From: Pirellulaceae bacterium
GTDB lineage: Bacteria; Planctomycetota; Planctomycetia; Pirellulales; Pirellulaceae
NCBI GenBank assembly: GCA_028289675.1
Contig: JANQOL010000412.1
Coordinates: forward strand, 1-38,686
Direction of reading: 5' to 3'
Length of the DNA: 38,686 bases
Shown here: piece after piece, positions 19,688-28,286 of the stretch
How positions within the stretch are numbered: position 1 is the first letter of the stretch
Layout: every line of letters begins with the position of its first letter
Notes under the pieces: model-generated
The model's database searches: none
Seen by the model: only the letters and a program-made list of their open reading frames with translations
What the model was told of the DNA's origin: nothing
Program-made: the position numbers and the translations under genes

Positions 19688-21049
19688 TTAGCCAGCAGGG
19701 CGTCGATGAAAACTTGCCGATCGATTCGCATTCGCGGCTGAGCGAAGGTCGCCTGCCAGAATCGTGTGAACTGCCGACAGTACCAGCAGCAGCTTCACCG
19801 TCAACAGCGGTAGGGCATAGCGGTCGACGTAGCTGATCAAGATGAACGGAGTCAAGTAGACGCAGTAGTTGACGAGTAACGGCAAGGTCGTTGAATTCCA
19901 GTGTCTAACAAAAACGATCAGGAAGAAGCATGCTAGAAACGGAAGCGACGAAACAACTCGCTTGATGGCTAGCAACGCGGGCTGGGGTTCGCCGCGGACG
20001 TGGGTGGGTTGATACAGTAGGCAGGCCGCGACGAATCGATGGCCGACCCGCTGCAGCCAACCAGCGGGATTGGCCTGTATTGATTGCCAGCTCTCTTGCC
20101 AGGCCCAATCCTGAAAACTCACTTCGCCGGCGTTCAAGAATCGCAGCCGGAGTCCATCTGGTGCGGAATACGGGTGGGAGGCCAGTGTGAGGTTGTCCAA
20201 TAGACCATCGTTGTCCAGACACTGAGATTGCCATACTTCAAACGCCGCATTGGACTTGATAGGCATCCAAGCGCCCAGCACATATCGATTGCGGATAGTC
20301 CAGGGCAGTATGATCACAATGGCAGCAAGCAGATACAGACTCAGGTGCAGTAGCTTGGTTTTTTGATCGGTGCGTGTGTCGCTGACGCTTTGTGTGTCTC
20401 TCTCCAGACAAGTTCCGTACAGTCGAAGAGCGATGCCGACGGCGCCCAAAATGGGATGACACAGTGCGGCGACCGCAGCCACCGCTCCTACCACGATCGC
20501 TCTGCTCCAAGTCATCAGCACCCTGCGTCCGTAGCATTCAGCTAGCCAGACGCCGTTGGCAACTGCCAGGTAGAACCAAGACTCGCTGTGCTCTTCAAAC
20601 AGCTCCCTCCCATGGAATCCCAATCCGCCGCAGAGAATGACCGTCGCCGGCAGCCATCGGTTTAGTTTGTCTCCCGCATCCAGCACGATCAGGCAAGTCA
20701 CAAAGACGGTTGCCAAGCGTAGGCACCACAGCAGGCGAACTAGCGATTGAACATCGTCCCCAGTGGCAGCTTTCAGCAAGGCGAGCAGGTAGGGAAATGC
20801 GGGAGGCATCCAAGCTGTCGGACCGGAAGGCACGCCGAAGGGGTCGGCAAAGCCTCTGCCGGCCAGAATCGCGTCAGCAATATGGCCATTTTCAGCAGCG
20901 ACCAGAAAAGGCGCCTCGACGACCTGATCCGAGAACACCGCAAAATATGCAGCGAAGAGACCGGTGATCACGCCGGCCATCCATGGCACGGAAAGCCAGC
21001 TGCGGAAGTTGGCTATCCATCGGCCGGGCGTCGACGAGAGCTTATTCAC
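19688..21049 (-). CDS. Polytopic membrane protein, probable GT-C/GT39-like glycosyltransferase
   Basis: AENGHIADAILAGRGFADPFGVPSGPTAWMPPAFPYLLALL resembles GT39-like proteins; about 10 TM segments; GTG start overlaps the upstream stop (GTGA). Confidence 0.7.
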   Translation of the reverse strand: MNKLSSTPGRWIANFRSWLSVPWMAGVITGLFAAYFAVFSDQVVEAPFLVAAENGHIADAILAGRGFADPFGVPSGPTAWMPPAFPYLLALLKAATGDDVQSLVRLLWCLRLATVFVTCLIVLDAGDKLNRWLPATVILCGGLGFHGRELFEEHSESWFYLAVANGVWLAECYGRRVLMTWSRAIVVGAVAAVAALCHPILGAVGIALRLYGTCLERDTQSVSDTRTDQKTKLLHLSLYLLAAIVIILPWTIRNRYVLGAWMPIKSNAAFEVWQSQCLDNDGLLDNLTLASHPYSAPDGLRLRFLNAGEVSFQDWAWQESWQSIQANPAGWLQRVGHRFVAACLLYQPTHVRGEPQPALLAIKRVVSSLPFLACFFLIVFVRHWNSTTLPLLVNYCVYLTPFILISYVDRYALPLLTVKLLLVLSAVHTILAGDLRSAANANRSASFHRRPAG

Positions 21050-21429
21050 CCCTCATCCGGTTCGATCCATATTTTGACCGTTGATAGATCTGGATCGTTG
21101 GTGGCTAGTAGCAACGAAGCACTGTGAACTGGGAATTTGTCTAGCGAAATCGACAGTTCAGTAACGTCTCCGGGCTGAATAATCTTGGATCCTAGCGAGG
21201 CGTTCACACAGGAGCAGGTTTTCTTGATCGCCCAGACCTTTAGCGGGGCTCGGCCTCGATTGGTCAGCAAAACGCTTTCGCTGAATTCATCGATGGGCTG
21301 GTCGGGATCGACTGACAACGTGGTTCGGGAAATCTCCAAATCAGGTTCCCGCAGAATGTACTCGACAGAAACCACGCACCAGCCAACAATCAGCAACGTT
21401 GCCAGGATCTTCAATGACTTGGACTTCAT
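21046..21429 (-). CDS. DUF1573 domain protein, membrane-anchored or exported
   Basis: TLSVDPDQPIDEFSESVLLTNRGRAPLKVWAIKKTCSCVNASLGSKIIQPGDVTELSISLD: Ig-like DUF1573 with the CSC motif. ATG 21429 overlaps the upstream stop (ATGA). Confidence 0.82.
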   Translation of the reverse strand: MKSKSLKILATLLIVGWCVVSVEYILREPDLEISRTTLSVDPDQPIDEFSESVLLTNRGRAPLKVWAIKKTCSCVNASLGSKIIQPGDVTELSISLDKFPVHSASLLLATNDPDLSTVKIWIEPDEG

Positions 21430-22475
21430 TGTGAGTCGCCGCGCTTCCAAAGGAACCAAACCGCCGCCGATGCGATAGCGACATTCAATGCAACTAGAAT
21501 CAACTTGCCGGAGCCACTGGGCCTTGGACGCTCGGCCTCAAGCTTCGCTTTGGCTTCTAGGATCTCTTGATGCCGCTGCTTGTTTTTATCCACGTCCAAG
21601 GTAAACACCACTTCGGTATCTTGCGCCAAGTCAAAAACGTCGTCTGTGACTGGCTGATTCAGCTCGATACTTTCACGCTGTATCTCATATTGCGACCGGA
21701 TGCTCAGCGATTCTCCTTCCTCGCCAAACTGCTCAAATTCGACATAGGAAGGGAAAGAATAGGTGCTCCCATTGCTTTCGTACTCTACAAAATCGCGCGC
21801 CACAGGCTCCGAGCCAACACGCTTGGATTCCGTATTGAGATACTGCACGCGTTCCGGAAAAAACTGATGCGCAACCGAGAAATGAACTCGAAATACGAAC
21901 CCTTTGCCAATACACACGTGGGGGAAGTCGACGACCATGTGTTGGTCATCTTGTGAAACCAACAATGCCACTTCAAAGCATTCGCTCCACTGAGCTTGGC
22001 TGCTCAGTGCTGACCAAGCCGTCTTGTGGCACCGGCTGGCCGTCAGCCATTTGTAGCAGGTCAGAAACGGGTCGTTCGCTCCCATGGTGCGGCGCGAGGA
22101 CGACCGAACTAGTTTTTTATTGGCGTGCGCCACATGTTGGAATCCTTCTCCGTCAAAGCTGACCGAGAAGCGCATTGGGTCAAGAGATTCCTGACCGATG
22201 ACATTCCCAGATAGGTCGTGACGGTCGATCCGAAAACGGGCACCATCACGCACATAGCGCAGCTCCGAGACACGTCCCAAAGAGTCGGTTTGTACGACGC
22301 GATACGACTGGCTTTGCAGCGAGTTGGCCGTGCGAAAAACCCGGTTCAGCAATTCGGCGATGGACTTCGGACGTGTTGAATCTTCGCCGGCCGCCGACAA
22401 CCAAGCTCCGGTGGTCAGGCTGAGCAACAAGCCCACGCTAGCGACCCGGCGACCCAACAGCGTCTGGTGAACCAT
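21426..22475 (-). CDS. Exported protein of LolA-like appearance with C-terminal TM tail
   Basis: Signal peptide (MVHQTLLGRRVASVGLLLSLTTGAWLSAAGE), beta-rich body ending in NQPVTDDVFDL, C-terminal KLILVALNVAIASAAVWFLWKRGDSQ. Start at M22475 chosen for the signal peptide. Confidence 0.65.
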   Translation of the reverse strand: MVHQTLLGRRVASVGLLLSLTTGAWLSAAGEDSTRPKSIAELLNRVFRTANSLQSQSYRVVQTDSLGRVSELRYVRDGARFRIDRHDLSGNVIGQESLDPMRFSVSFDGEGFQHVAHANKKLVRSSSRRTMGANDPFLTCYKWLTASRCHKTAWSALSSQAQWSECFEVALLVSQDDQHMVVDFPHVCIGKGFVFRVHFSVAHQFFPERVQYLNTESKRVGSEPVARDFVEYESNGSTYSFPSYVEFEQFGEEGESLSIRSQYEIQRESIELNQPVTDDVFDLAQDTEVVFTLDVDKNKQRHQEILEAKAKLEAERPRPSGSGKLILVALNVAIASAAVWFLWKRGDSQ

Positions 22476-22540
22476 CGATCTTTTCTCCACGACATGTCGT
22501 CGCCGCCATGTCTTTGACGGCGGCCCAACCGCGAGCGTCT

Positions 22541-22888
22541 CTACGGGCAAGGTTGTTCTTCGCAGTCAAAGATGGCGACGTTACCGCCGCAAACGTCCTG
22601 CTCGTCGTCGTCGCACATGTTGTTGATCCACATCACTTTGATCGCACATCGCAGGTCGGGATCCGATATCGCTTTGGCGCCTTCGTACTCGTCGCAGCCG
22701 GACTGCCGATAGTAGTCATTGCAGATGCTCACGCAGCACATTCCGTTGGATCCGTTGTCATTGCCATCATAGGTATTGCAATCCGTGTATCCTCGCCGGC
22801 AGTCGGGATACTCGACTTGAGCTTGAACCGAGAAGAAAGAAGTTACCAGGAAAGCCAATCCAAATCCCCAAGCGATTCTCGCACGCAT
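22541..22888 (-). CDS. Small exported cysteine-rich acidic protein, unknown function
   Basis: Signal peptide MRARIAWGFGLAFLVTSFFSVQAQ, then about 90 aa with 11 Cys. ATG 22888 preceded by GGAGA 8 nt upstream on the minus strand. Confidence 0.72.
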   Translation of the reverse strand: MRARIAWGFGLAFLVTSFFSVQAQVEYPDCRRGYTDCNTYDGNDNGSNGMCCVSICNDYYRQSGCDEYEGAKAISDPDLRCAIKVMWINNMCDDDEQDVCGGNVAIFDCEEQPCP

Positions 22889-23143
22889 AGCAGTTCTCCG
22901 TTTTGACGTTGCTGACAACAGGTTCACTTTATTGCCTGATAGATGTCCGATTAGGACCGAACGACATTCAACATACCGCTACATCAAACGGAAACAAGAA
23001 AATAATCTTTGAAAACTTCTAGTTTTGTGTGGGCGTCAGACGGACAGGTTGCCAAGGCCATTTCCCTAAGAAATTACTGCGCGCGAATAAAGAGACAACG
23101 ATTGCCAGCATAGATAGATTTGGTAACGTTCGTTGAACAAAGC

Positions 23144-26100
23144 TCAGCGGGCGGGCATTAGAAACTGCTGAGGAAGGGTCACAAAGTAATAGTGCTGCAG
23201 CGCGGCACGCTGAATTCCATCGGCGTGTTGAGCCATAACAACAACACGCACTGGTACTGGAATTCCTCGGGGTAGTCGGCGTTCCAGCTGTTTCAGTGTT
23301 GGTTCGATCTGATCAATGTAAGACTGTATTTGCAACGGATCTGGGCGACTTGATGAAGTGCGGGCCAGACTGGTAAGTAAGCTCCTCAAGCGTCGGAAGT
23401 CGTTCAATTTGACTTGAAACGATCCAGTCTTAGATTCTTCCTGCCAGGTGGGCGTGCTGCCATGGTCCAGGTAGACTTGCAGCCAATAGCGATTCGCGCC
23501 GGGCGCATGGTATTTCAACCGAACGGTCTTGTTGCCATCCAATACGAAGTCGCTCTGTTTCGGGATGAACCGAAAGGGAAGCTCTTCGGGAACGAAGTCG
23601 CGAATGGGCAAGTGGTGCACGCGGCCTTCGTTGACGAAGTAGAGCGATGTGGCCGTATCGCTGATATCCCATGGCTCAAGGATGCTGCGGGGATTTGCGG
23701 GCTTGATCCTCAGCCGCGTTTCTCTTTCCGTTGGCGGTAAAGACGTGTTTACCCAGTTCGTGCAAATCAACTCACCCCGTCGATACTCCACTAGAGCGGG
23801 ATGGTACTGCAAACAACGCCGCTGAGGATAGGAGGGTGTGGACGGCGCCGAGGTTCCGTCGGTGTGCCAAATCCAAAGATCTGGACCCGACTGGGCCAAG
23901 GAGATCCTGCCGTTCAATGCGTTATGGATGCTATAGGGAGTCCGCGCGTTGCTAACGAACGTAGGTGCCACGAACAGCATCGGAGTTCGCATGTCGCGAT
24001 CCCACATGATTCCATTCCAGACCAAATGGCTGCCCCACGAGCTGGCTTGTAGTTGCCACACGGATGAAGACCGAACTTGGTTCTTCAGCTCCAATAGCGT
24101 GTCGGCTTCAAAGCAGCTGGAACTGTTGTGGGGTGCAACCGTGATCAAATACTTGTCACCCAATACGTCCATACTGCGGCAGAAATTGGCTTGCACGCTG
24201 GCTTGTTTTTGTTCGGTCTCCATTTGGTAGCGCGTAATCGTAGTCGTGCCGTGAAGGGAGGTGCTTCCGGCTCGACGATGGCACACGATGACATCGTCGC
24301 CAACCTGCACGGCATGCTGCACGGGCTGATCGACTTCCATTTGCTGAGTCACCTGACTCGTCGTCAAATCGACGGCGGCCACAAAGTACCGACTGGCTTT
24401 GGCGGGCGGGACTTCGGAGCTGTCCGCGCCCCACACAATGGCACTGGTGTCTTCGTAGTCGGCGCGGATGCCGGTTGCCCAAAACGGAACTGGCAGAGAA
24501 GGCAAGCCTACCTGCGGCCGCCAATCCCAGGTTCTAGTTTGGTCGCCATCGGTGACACGAAAGCTGACTTTGCAGCGGCCCATGTCGTGGATGTCCGGTG
24601 TCCAGTAGAAGTGGCCGTTCTCGATGCCCAGTTGGCGCTCGCGCGCCACCGGTGCTTTCAGGTTGCGCATGTCATCGTGTGAGGGTTCACGGATGACGTC
24701 GATCAATTCGATCGACGCTCCCTCAGAGGCTGCTTGCAACGGGAACCGAACTTCCTGGCCGGTCGTCAGTACCATGGGCGTGGGGTGCCTGACGATCAGT
24801 CGGCTGTCCTGTTCAGACGGAGGGTTTCGAAGGTTGATGTCGGCCAGCTTGGCCAGCAACAGCTGGTCGTGAACGAGCAACAGAAACTGTTGGCGAGTTT
24901 CGTCGGCGATGAACTTAGTGCACGTCGAATAGCGCGGATACAGCTCGGTAATCCGCCCCGATGCGTTTTGCGCCGGACTGGCGCGTTTCCACCGAGGGTC
25001 CAAGACCAGCTGACCGATCAGCTGGTAGTCGCTCATGGAACGAAGTTGTACACCGGATAGGCCCCAGCCCACGGCAATAGGGAGTTTGTTAAAGGCGATT
25101 CGTGGCTCGAAATCTCCCAGCTGAGATTGAAAATCGGTCGCCCATCCGTAGGTTTCTCCCAAATCGGCAGGTAATGCGTGCTTTTGTTGGGGAGATTTCT
25201 CACCGATCGGGAACGAGGTCCAGTGGGTCTGTGCAGCGTTCAGCCGTAGTGCGAATAGATTGTCTTTGCGGCTGGCCAGTAGCTGGCCATCGTGACCGGC
25301 GGTGACGTTATCCCAGGTCTGCAGGCTGGGACCGACAATCTCCTTGGTCGACAACTGAATTCGGCCCAGCCGATTGGCCCACGCATGCGTCCGACGACGA
25401 TCTCTGTGACCCAGGAAAAACAAATAGGGGTCGTTGGGCCGCGAGCTGGTGACCAGCCTAACAATGCCAGGCGGTCCGAGGACTTCGACTTCCGTCACGA
25501 TCTTGCCTGCGGACGCGTCAATAACTTGGATCAATGGCGACTGATGACTGGACACCAGGAACAGAGCTTTTCCATTGGCGTTCTTCAGGCAAATGTCGCT
25601 GCCCGGATGCGGTAGTGGAATGATCCGCGGATCCAGGTTGCCCGTGTCAAGGTCCACGACGTCGAATAGTAGAACGCCCGCCTTGTCACTCAGTACCGCT
25701 AATGTGCCTCCAGTCGGATCGTAGGCGCAACCCCAGCTGGGTTCGGCCAGCATACACGTCTCCAATCCTTTGGCTGCCCCGGTCTTCCGCAGACTGTGAC
25801 CTTGGTCGTTGCGACGCCGCGAATTTTGGGCTGTCGGAAGAACCAACTTGGGCGCGGTGATCGGCGAATCGGCATGCGGCGGCTCCTGGCGAGGCGAAGC
25901 TCCACCATTTTGCACGACCACTCGCTGCTGGACTGTGGCTTGTGCGTTGGCCGCCGGCGCTGGCTGATTGGCCGCCGGTGCTGGTTGTCGTTGGCGGCGC
26001 GAACGCCGAGGAACACGTCTTACCTCCGGTTCACCAGATAGCTCGTTTCCGGCCACGGCCACGCCATCGTTGGGCGAGCCGGATGAAAACACCATGGCGA

Positions 26101-26500
26101 CCAGCAAAATCATCAGTACACCGGCACCGAGAACCAGTGCCCCAAGAAACGCGACCATTGGTGCGGTCAGATAGTCTGACCAAGGAAACGGTGTCCGTTC
26201 GTCGGCGACTGGCGCCGCTGATTCTGCGGTATCGGTCTGCAGTGTCGAAGGGTCCCAAGTTGGCGAGGCGGCGGCTCCCAAATCAGCCGTGGGCAGGGTG
26301 ATTTCCGGCAGATCTTCAGCGGTCAGGTCCGGAAAATCGACGCCGATGGGATCAGGAGCCAGACCGGTAGCAGACGCGTAGGAATTCGCATCAGGAATGG
26401 TCACGCTGGCGGCACAATGGGGGCACACCAGTTGTTGACCAGCCTCTAGATCTCCGATCAACAGTGGATGTCCGTTGGGGCAAGTGACTTGGTTGGGCAT
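23144..26500 (-). CDS. Large protein: N-terminal zinc ribbon, single TM helix, extracytoplasmic WD40/beta-propeller-like region
   Basis: CPNGHPLLIGDLEAGQQLVCPHCAASVTIP; TM around APMVAFLGALVLGAGVLMILLVAMVF; long repeat-rich C-terminus with Trp/Asp-rich strands. Confidence 0.75.
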   Translation of the reverse strand: MPNQVTCPNGHPLLIGDLEAGQQLVCPHCAASVTIPDANSYASATGLAPDPIGVDFPDLTAEDLPEITLPTADLGAAASPTWDPSTLQTDTAESAAPVADERTPFPWSDYLTAPMVAFLGALVLGAGVLMILLVAMVFSSGSPNDGVAVAGNELSGEPEVRRVPRRSRRQRQPAPAANQPAPAANAQATVQQRVVVQNGGASPRQEPPHADSPITAPKLVLPTAQNSRRRNDQGHSLRKTGAAKGLETCMLAEPSWGCAYDPTGGTLAVLSDKAGVLLFDVVDLDTGNLDPRIIPLPHPGSDICLKNANGKALFLVSSHQSPLIQVIDASAGKIVTEVEVLGPPGIVRLVTSSRPNDPYLFFLGHRDRRRTHAWANRLGRIQLSTKEIVGPSLQTWDNVTAGHDGQLLASRKDNLFALRLNAAQTHWTSFPIGEKSPQQKHALPADLGETYGWATDFQSQLGDFEPRIAFNKLPIAVGWGLSGVQLRSMSDYQLIGQLVLDPRWKRASPAQNASGRITELYPRYSTCTKFIADETRQQFLLLVHDQLLLAKLADINLRNPPSEQDSRLIVRHPTPMVLTTGQEVRFPLQAASEGASIELIDVIREPSHDDMRNLKAPVARERQLGIENGHFYWTPDIHDMGRCKVSFRVTDGDQTRTWDWRPQVGLPSLPVPFWATGIRADYEDTSAIVWGADSSEVPPAKASRYFVAAVDLTTSQVTQQMEVDQPVQHAVQVGDDVIVCHRRAGSTSLHGTTTITRYQMETEQKQASVQANFCRSMDVLGDKYLITVAPHNSSSCFEADTLLELKNQVRSSSVWQLQASSWGSHLVWNGIMWDRDMRTPMLFVAPTFVSNARTPYSIHNALNGRISLAQSGPDLWIWHTDGTSAPSTPSYPQRRCLQYHPALVEYRRGELICTNWVNTSLPPTERETRLRIKPANPRSILEPWDISDTATSLYFVNEGRVHHLPIRDFVPEELPFRFIPKQSDFVLDGNKTVRLKYHAPGANRYWLQVYLDHGSTPTWQEESKTGSFQVKLNDFRRLRSLLTSLARTSSSRPDPLQIQSYIDQIEPTLKQLERRLPRGIPVPVRVVVMAQHADGIQRAALQHYYFVTLPQQFLMPAR
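25947..25988. repeat. 21-bp tandem duplication (2 copies, 18/21 identical) in the Pro/Ala linker
   Basis: TTGGCCGCCGGCGCTGGCTGA / TTGGCCGCCGGTGCTGGTTGT, encoding the repeated (Q/A)PAPAAN linker. Confidence 0.75.
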
Positions 26501-26698
26501 CTGATCAGGATCGGTGATGAATGTTGTTCGCGACCGAATGGCAGTGCCCCATAGTGTAGCCCAAGCCGACCCAGGCCAGGGGGATTTTTGGGCGATCTAG
26601 GTGGCGAAGGTGGTGCCGACTTGAGCTTGCCATCCGATGGCTTCGGCGGGCCGATTAGGCGCGTGCGACTCACAGGGCCCCGGTCCGCAGGCATCGCT

Positions 26699-26727
26699 TC
26701 GACAGACCTGAACAAGGCCGATATAAT
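26699..26727 (+). promoter_or_regulatory. Near-consensus sigma70-type promoter TCGACA-N17-TATAAT
   Basis: -35 TCGACA at 26699-26704 (5/6), -10 TATAAT at 26722-26727 (6/6), 17-nt spacer. Confidence 0.65.
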
Positions 26728-26799
26728 CTGGCGGTGAATTCGTATGCCCGTTGGTATTCCACCGCTCAGGCAGTCGTTCGGACGCATCAATTAGATCGG

Positions 26800-26873
26800 A
26801 GAATCCGAGGGTGAGGTTGCCTGCATTCGGGCAAGCTCAACAAGCTGACGGTTCCCTGGGGCTTGCGGATTCT
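26800..26873 (+). ncRNA. Candidate structured 5' leader element (three-way junction)
   Basis: P1 AGAATCCG 26800-26807 / CGGATTCT 26866-26873; P2 26812-26839; P3 CAAGC 26841-26845 / GCTTG 26861-26865. Confidence 0.35.
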
Positions 26874-26914
26874 AACTAGTTCGAAGTGTGCTCAGACCGC
26901 CGGAAAGAAATCTC

Positions 26915-28282
26915 ATGAGATTGCTGTTTTGTCGAACACGCTGGCTGACCGCGGTATTGAGCTGCTGTCTAGGCTGCAGCGGCTTGTCTGAAGCGTGGGC
27001 CGAAGACTGGCCGCAATGGCGCGGGCCGGCGCGGAACGGAGTGTGGGCCGCTGATGGAATCGTGGATGAATTGCCAGACGGACAGCTGCCCATCACCTGG
27101 TCGGTTGACATTGGCCCAGGATACAACGGACCAACGGTAGCCGATGGACGAGTGTTTGTCATGGATCGTCAGATGCAGCCCGCGCAGAGCGAGCGGATTC
27201 TGTGCTTTGACTCTCAGAATGGACAGCTGTTGTGGAAGCACGAGTATCCAGTGCGCTATACGATCAGTTACACCGCCGGGCCCCGCGCGAGCGTAACCAT
27301 CGAAGGCGACCGTGCTTGGGCCGTCGGGGCGATGGGACATGTGCACTGTTTGCAGGTAGCTACCGGCCAAGTGTTGTGGGACGTCAAACTGACGGAGGCC
27401 TACGATGTCCAGATGCCCATCTGGGGCATCGCCGCGTCGCCGCTTGTCTTTGAAGATCTGGTCATCTTGCAAGTTGCCGGTGGTCAAGGTGCCTGCATAG
27501 TGGCGTTCGAGAAGTCGACGGGTGAGGAAGTCTGGCGAGCACTGGATGAAGCGGCCGGCTATTCCTCGCCGGTGTTGATTGAACAGGCAGGCCAGGATGT
27601 GTTGGTGTGCTGGACCGGCGAGAGTCTGTCCGGGTTGGATCCGCGCAGCGGAAGAGTGCACTGGGCTCACCCCATGCTGCCGACGCGGATGCCTATCGGT
27701 ATCGGAACACCTGCCATCGATGAAGGGCAGATTTTTGTCTCCAGTTTTTACGATGGTTCACTGATGGTTCGCGCGGACGCGGCTGAGTTGAAGATCGAGC
27801 GCGTGTGGAGAGCTCTTGGTAAGGACGAGAAAAAGACGGGAGCCGCTTTCGCGACACTTGGCACCGGACGTACGGACCAGCCAGGAGTCTATGGGGTGCA
27901 TGCCATGATCGGCACTCCAATCGTTCAAGATGGATACATCTACGCCGTCGACAGCTACGGTGAGTTTAGGTGTCTGGAGGCGGCGACTGGAAAACGAGTT
28001 TGGGAGGATGCGACTGCCGTACCGCGAAATCGTTGGGCGACGATTCATATGGTTCGCCAAGCCGGCCGTGTGTGGATGTTCAATGAAAGTGGCGAGTTGC
28101 TGCTGGCCGAGCTCTCTCCGGAAGGTCTGCGGATCCTGGACCGCTGCCAGTTGATTCAGCCAACCAAGGAACAACTCAATCGGCGTGATGGTGTTTGCTG
28201 GTCCCATCCCGCTTTCGCGGAGCAGAGTGTTTTTGCCAGAAACGACCGGCAACTCGTCAAAGCCTCGTTGGCCAAGGAATAG
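26915..28282 (+). CDS. Exported PQQ-binding-like beta-propeller protein
   Basis: WAEDWPQWRGPARNGVW, LLWKHEYPVRYTISYTAGPRASVTIEGDRAWAVGAMGHVHCLQVATGQVLWDVKL. ATG 26915 with GGAAAG upstream and a signal peptide. Confidence 0.88.
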   Translation: MRLLFCRTRWLTAVLSCCLGCSGLSEAWAEDWPQWRGPARNGVWAADGIVDELPDGQLPITWSVDIGPGYNGPTVADGRVFVMDRQMQPAQSERILCFDSQNGQLLWKHEYPVRYTISYTAGPRASVTIEGDRAWAVGAMGHVHCLQVATGQVLWDVKLTEAYDVQMPIWGIAASPLVFEDLVILQVAGGQGACIVAFEKSTGEEVWRALDEAAGYSSPVLIEQAGQDVLVCWTGESLSGLDPRSGRVHWAHPMLPTRMPIGIGTPAIDEGQIFVSSFYDGSLMVRADAAELKIERVWRALGKDEKKTGAAFATLGTGRTDQPGVYGVHAMIGTPIVQDGYIYAVDSYGEFRCLEAATGKRVWEDATAVPRNRWATIHMVRQAGRVWMFNESGELLLAELSPEGLRILDRCQLIQPTKEQLNRRDGVCWSHPAFAEQSVFARNDRQLVKASLAKE

Positions 28283-28286
28283 TTGC

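Noticed and set aside
22508-22906. 132-aa + strand ORF opposite the Cys-rich gene
   Set aside because: The minus-strand reading has a signal peptide, a Shine-Dalgarno-like site and patterned Cys residues; the + reading has none of these.
22940-23143. Promoter elements for the Cys-rich operon
   Set aside because: Region is AT-richer, but no -35/-10 pair with acceptable spacing was found on the minus strand.
24128-24682. 184-aa + strand ORF opposite the giant zinc-ribbon/propeller gene
   Set aside because: Antisense shadow ORF; no start-site context or homology recognised.
26969-27670. 233-aa minus-strand ORF opposite the PQQ-propeller gene
   Set aside because: Antisense shadow ORF with no domain signature.
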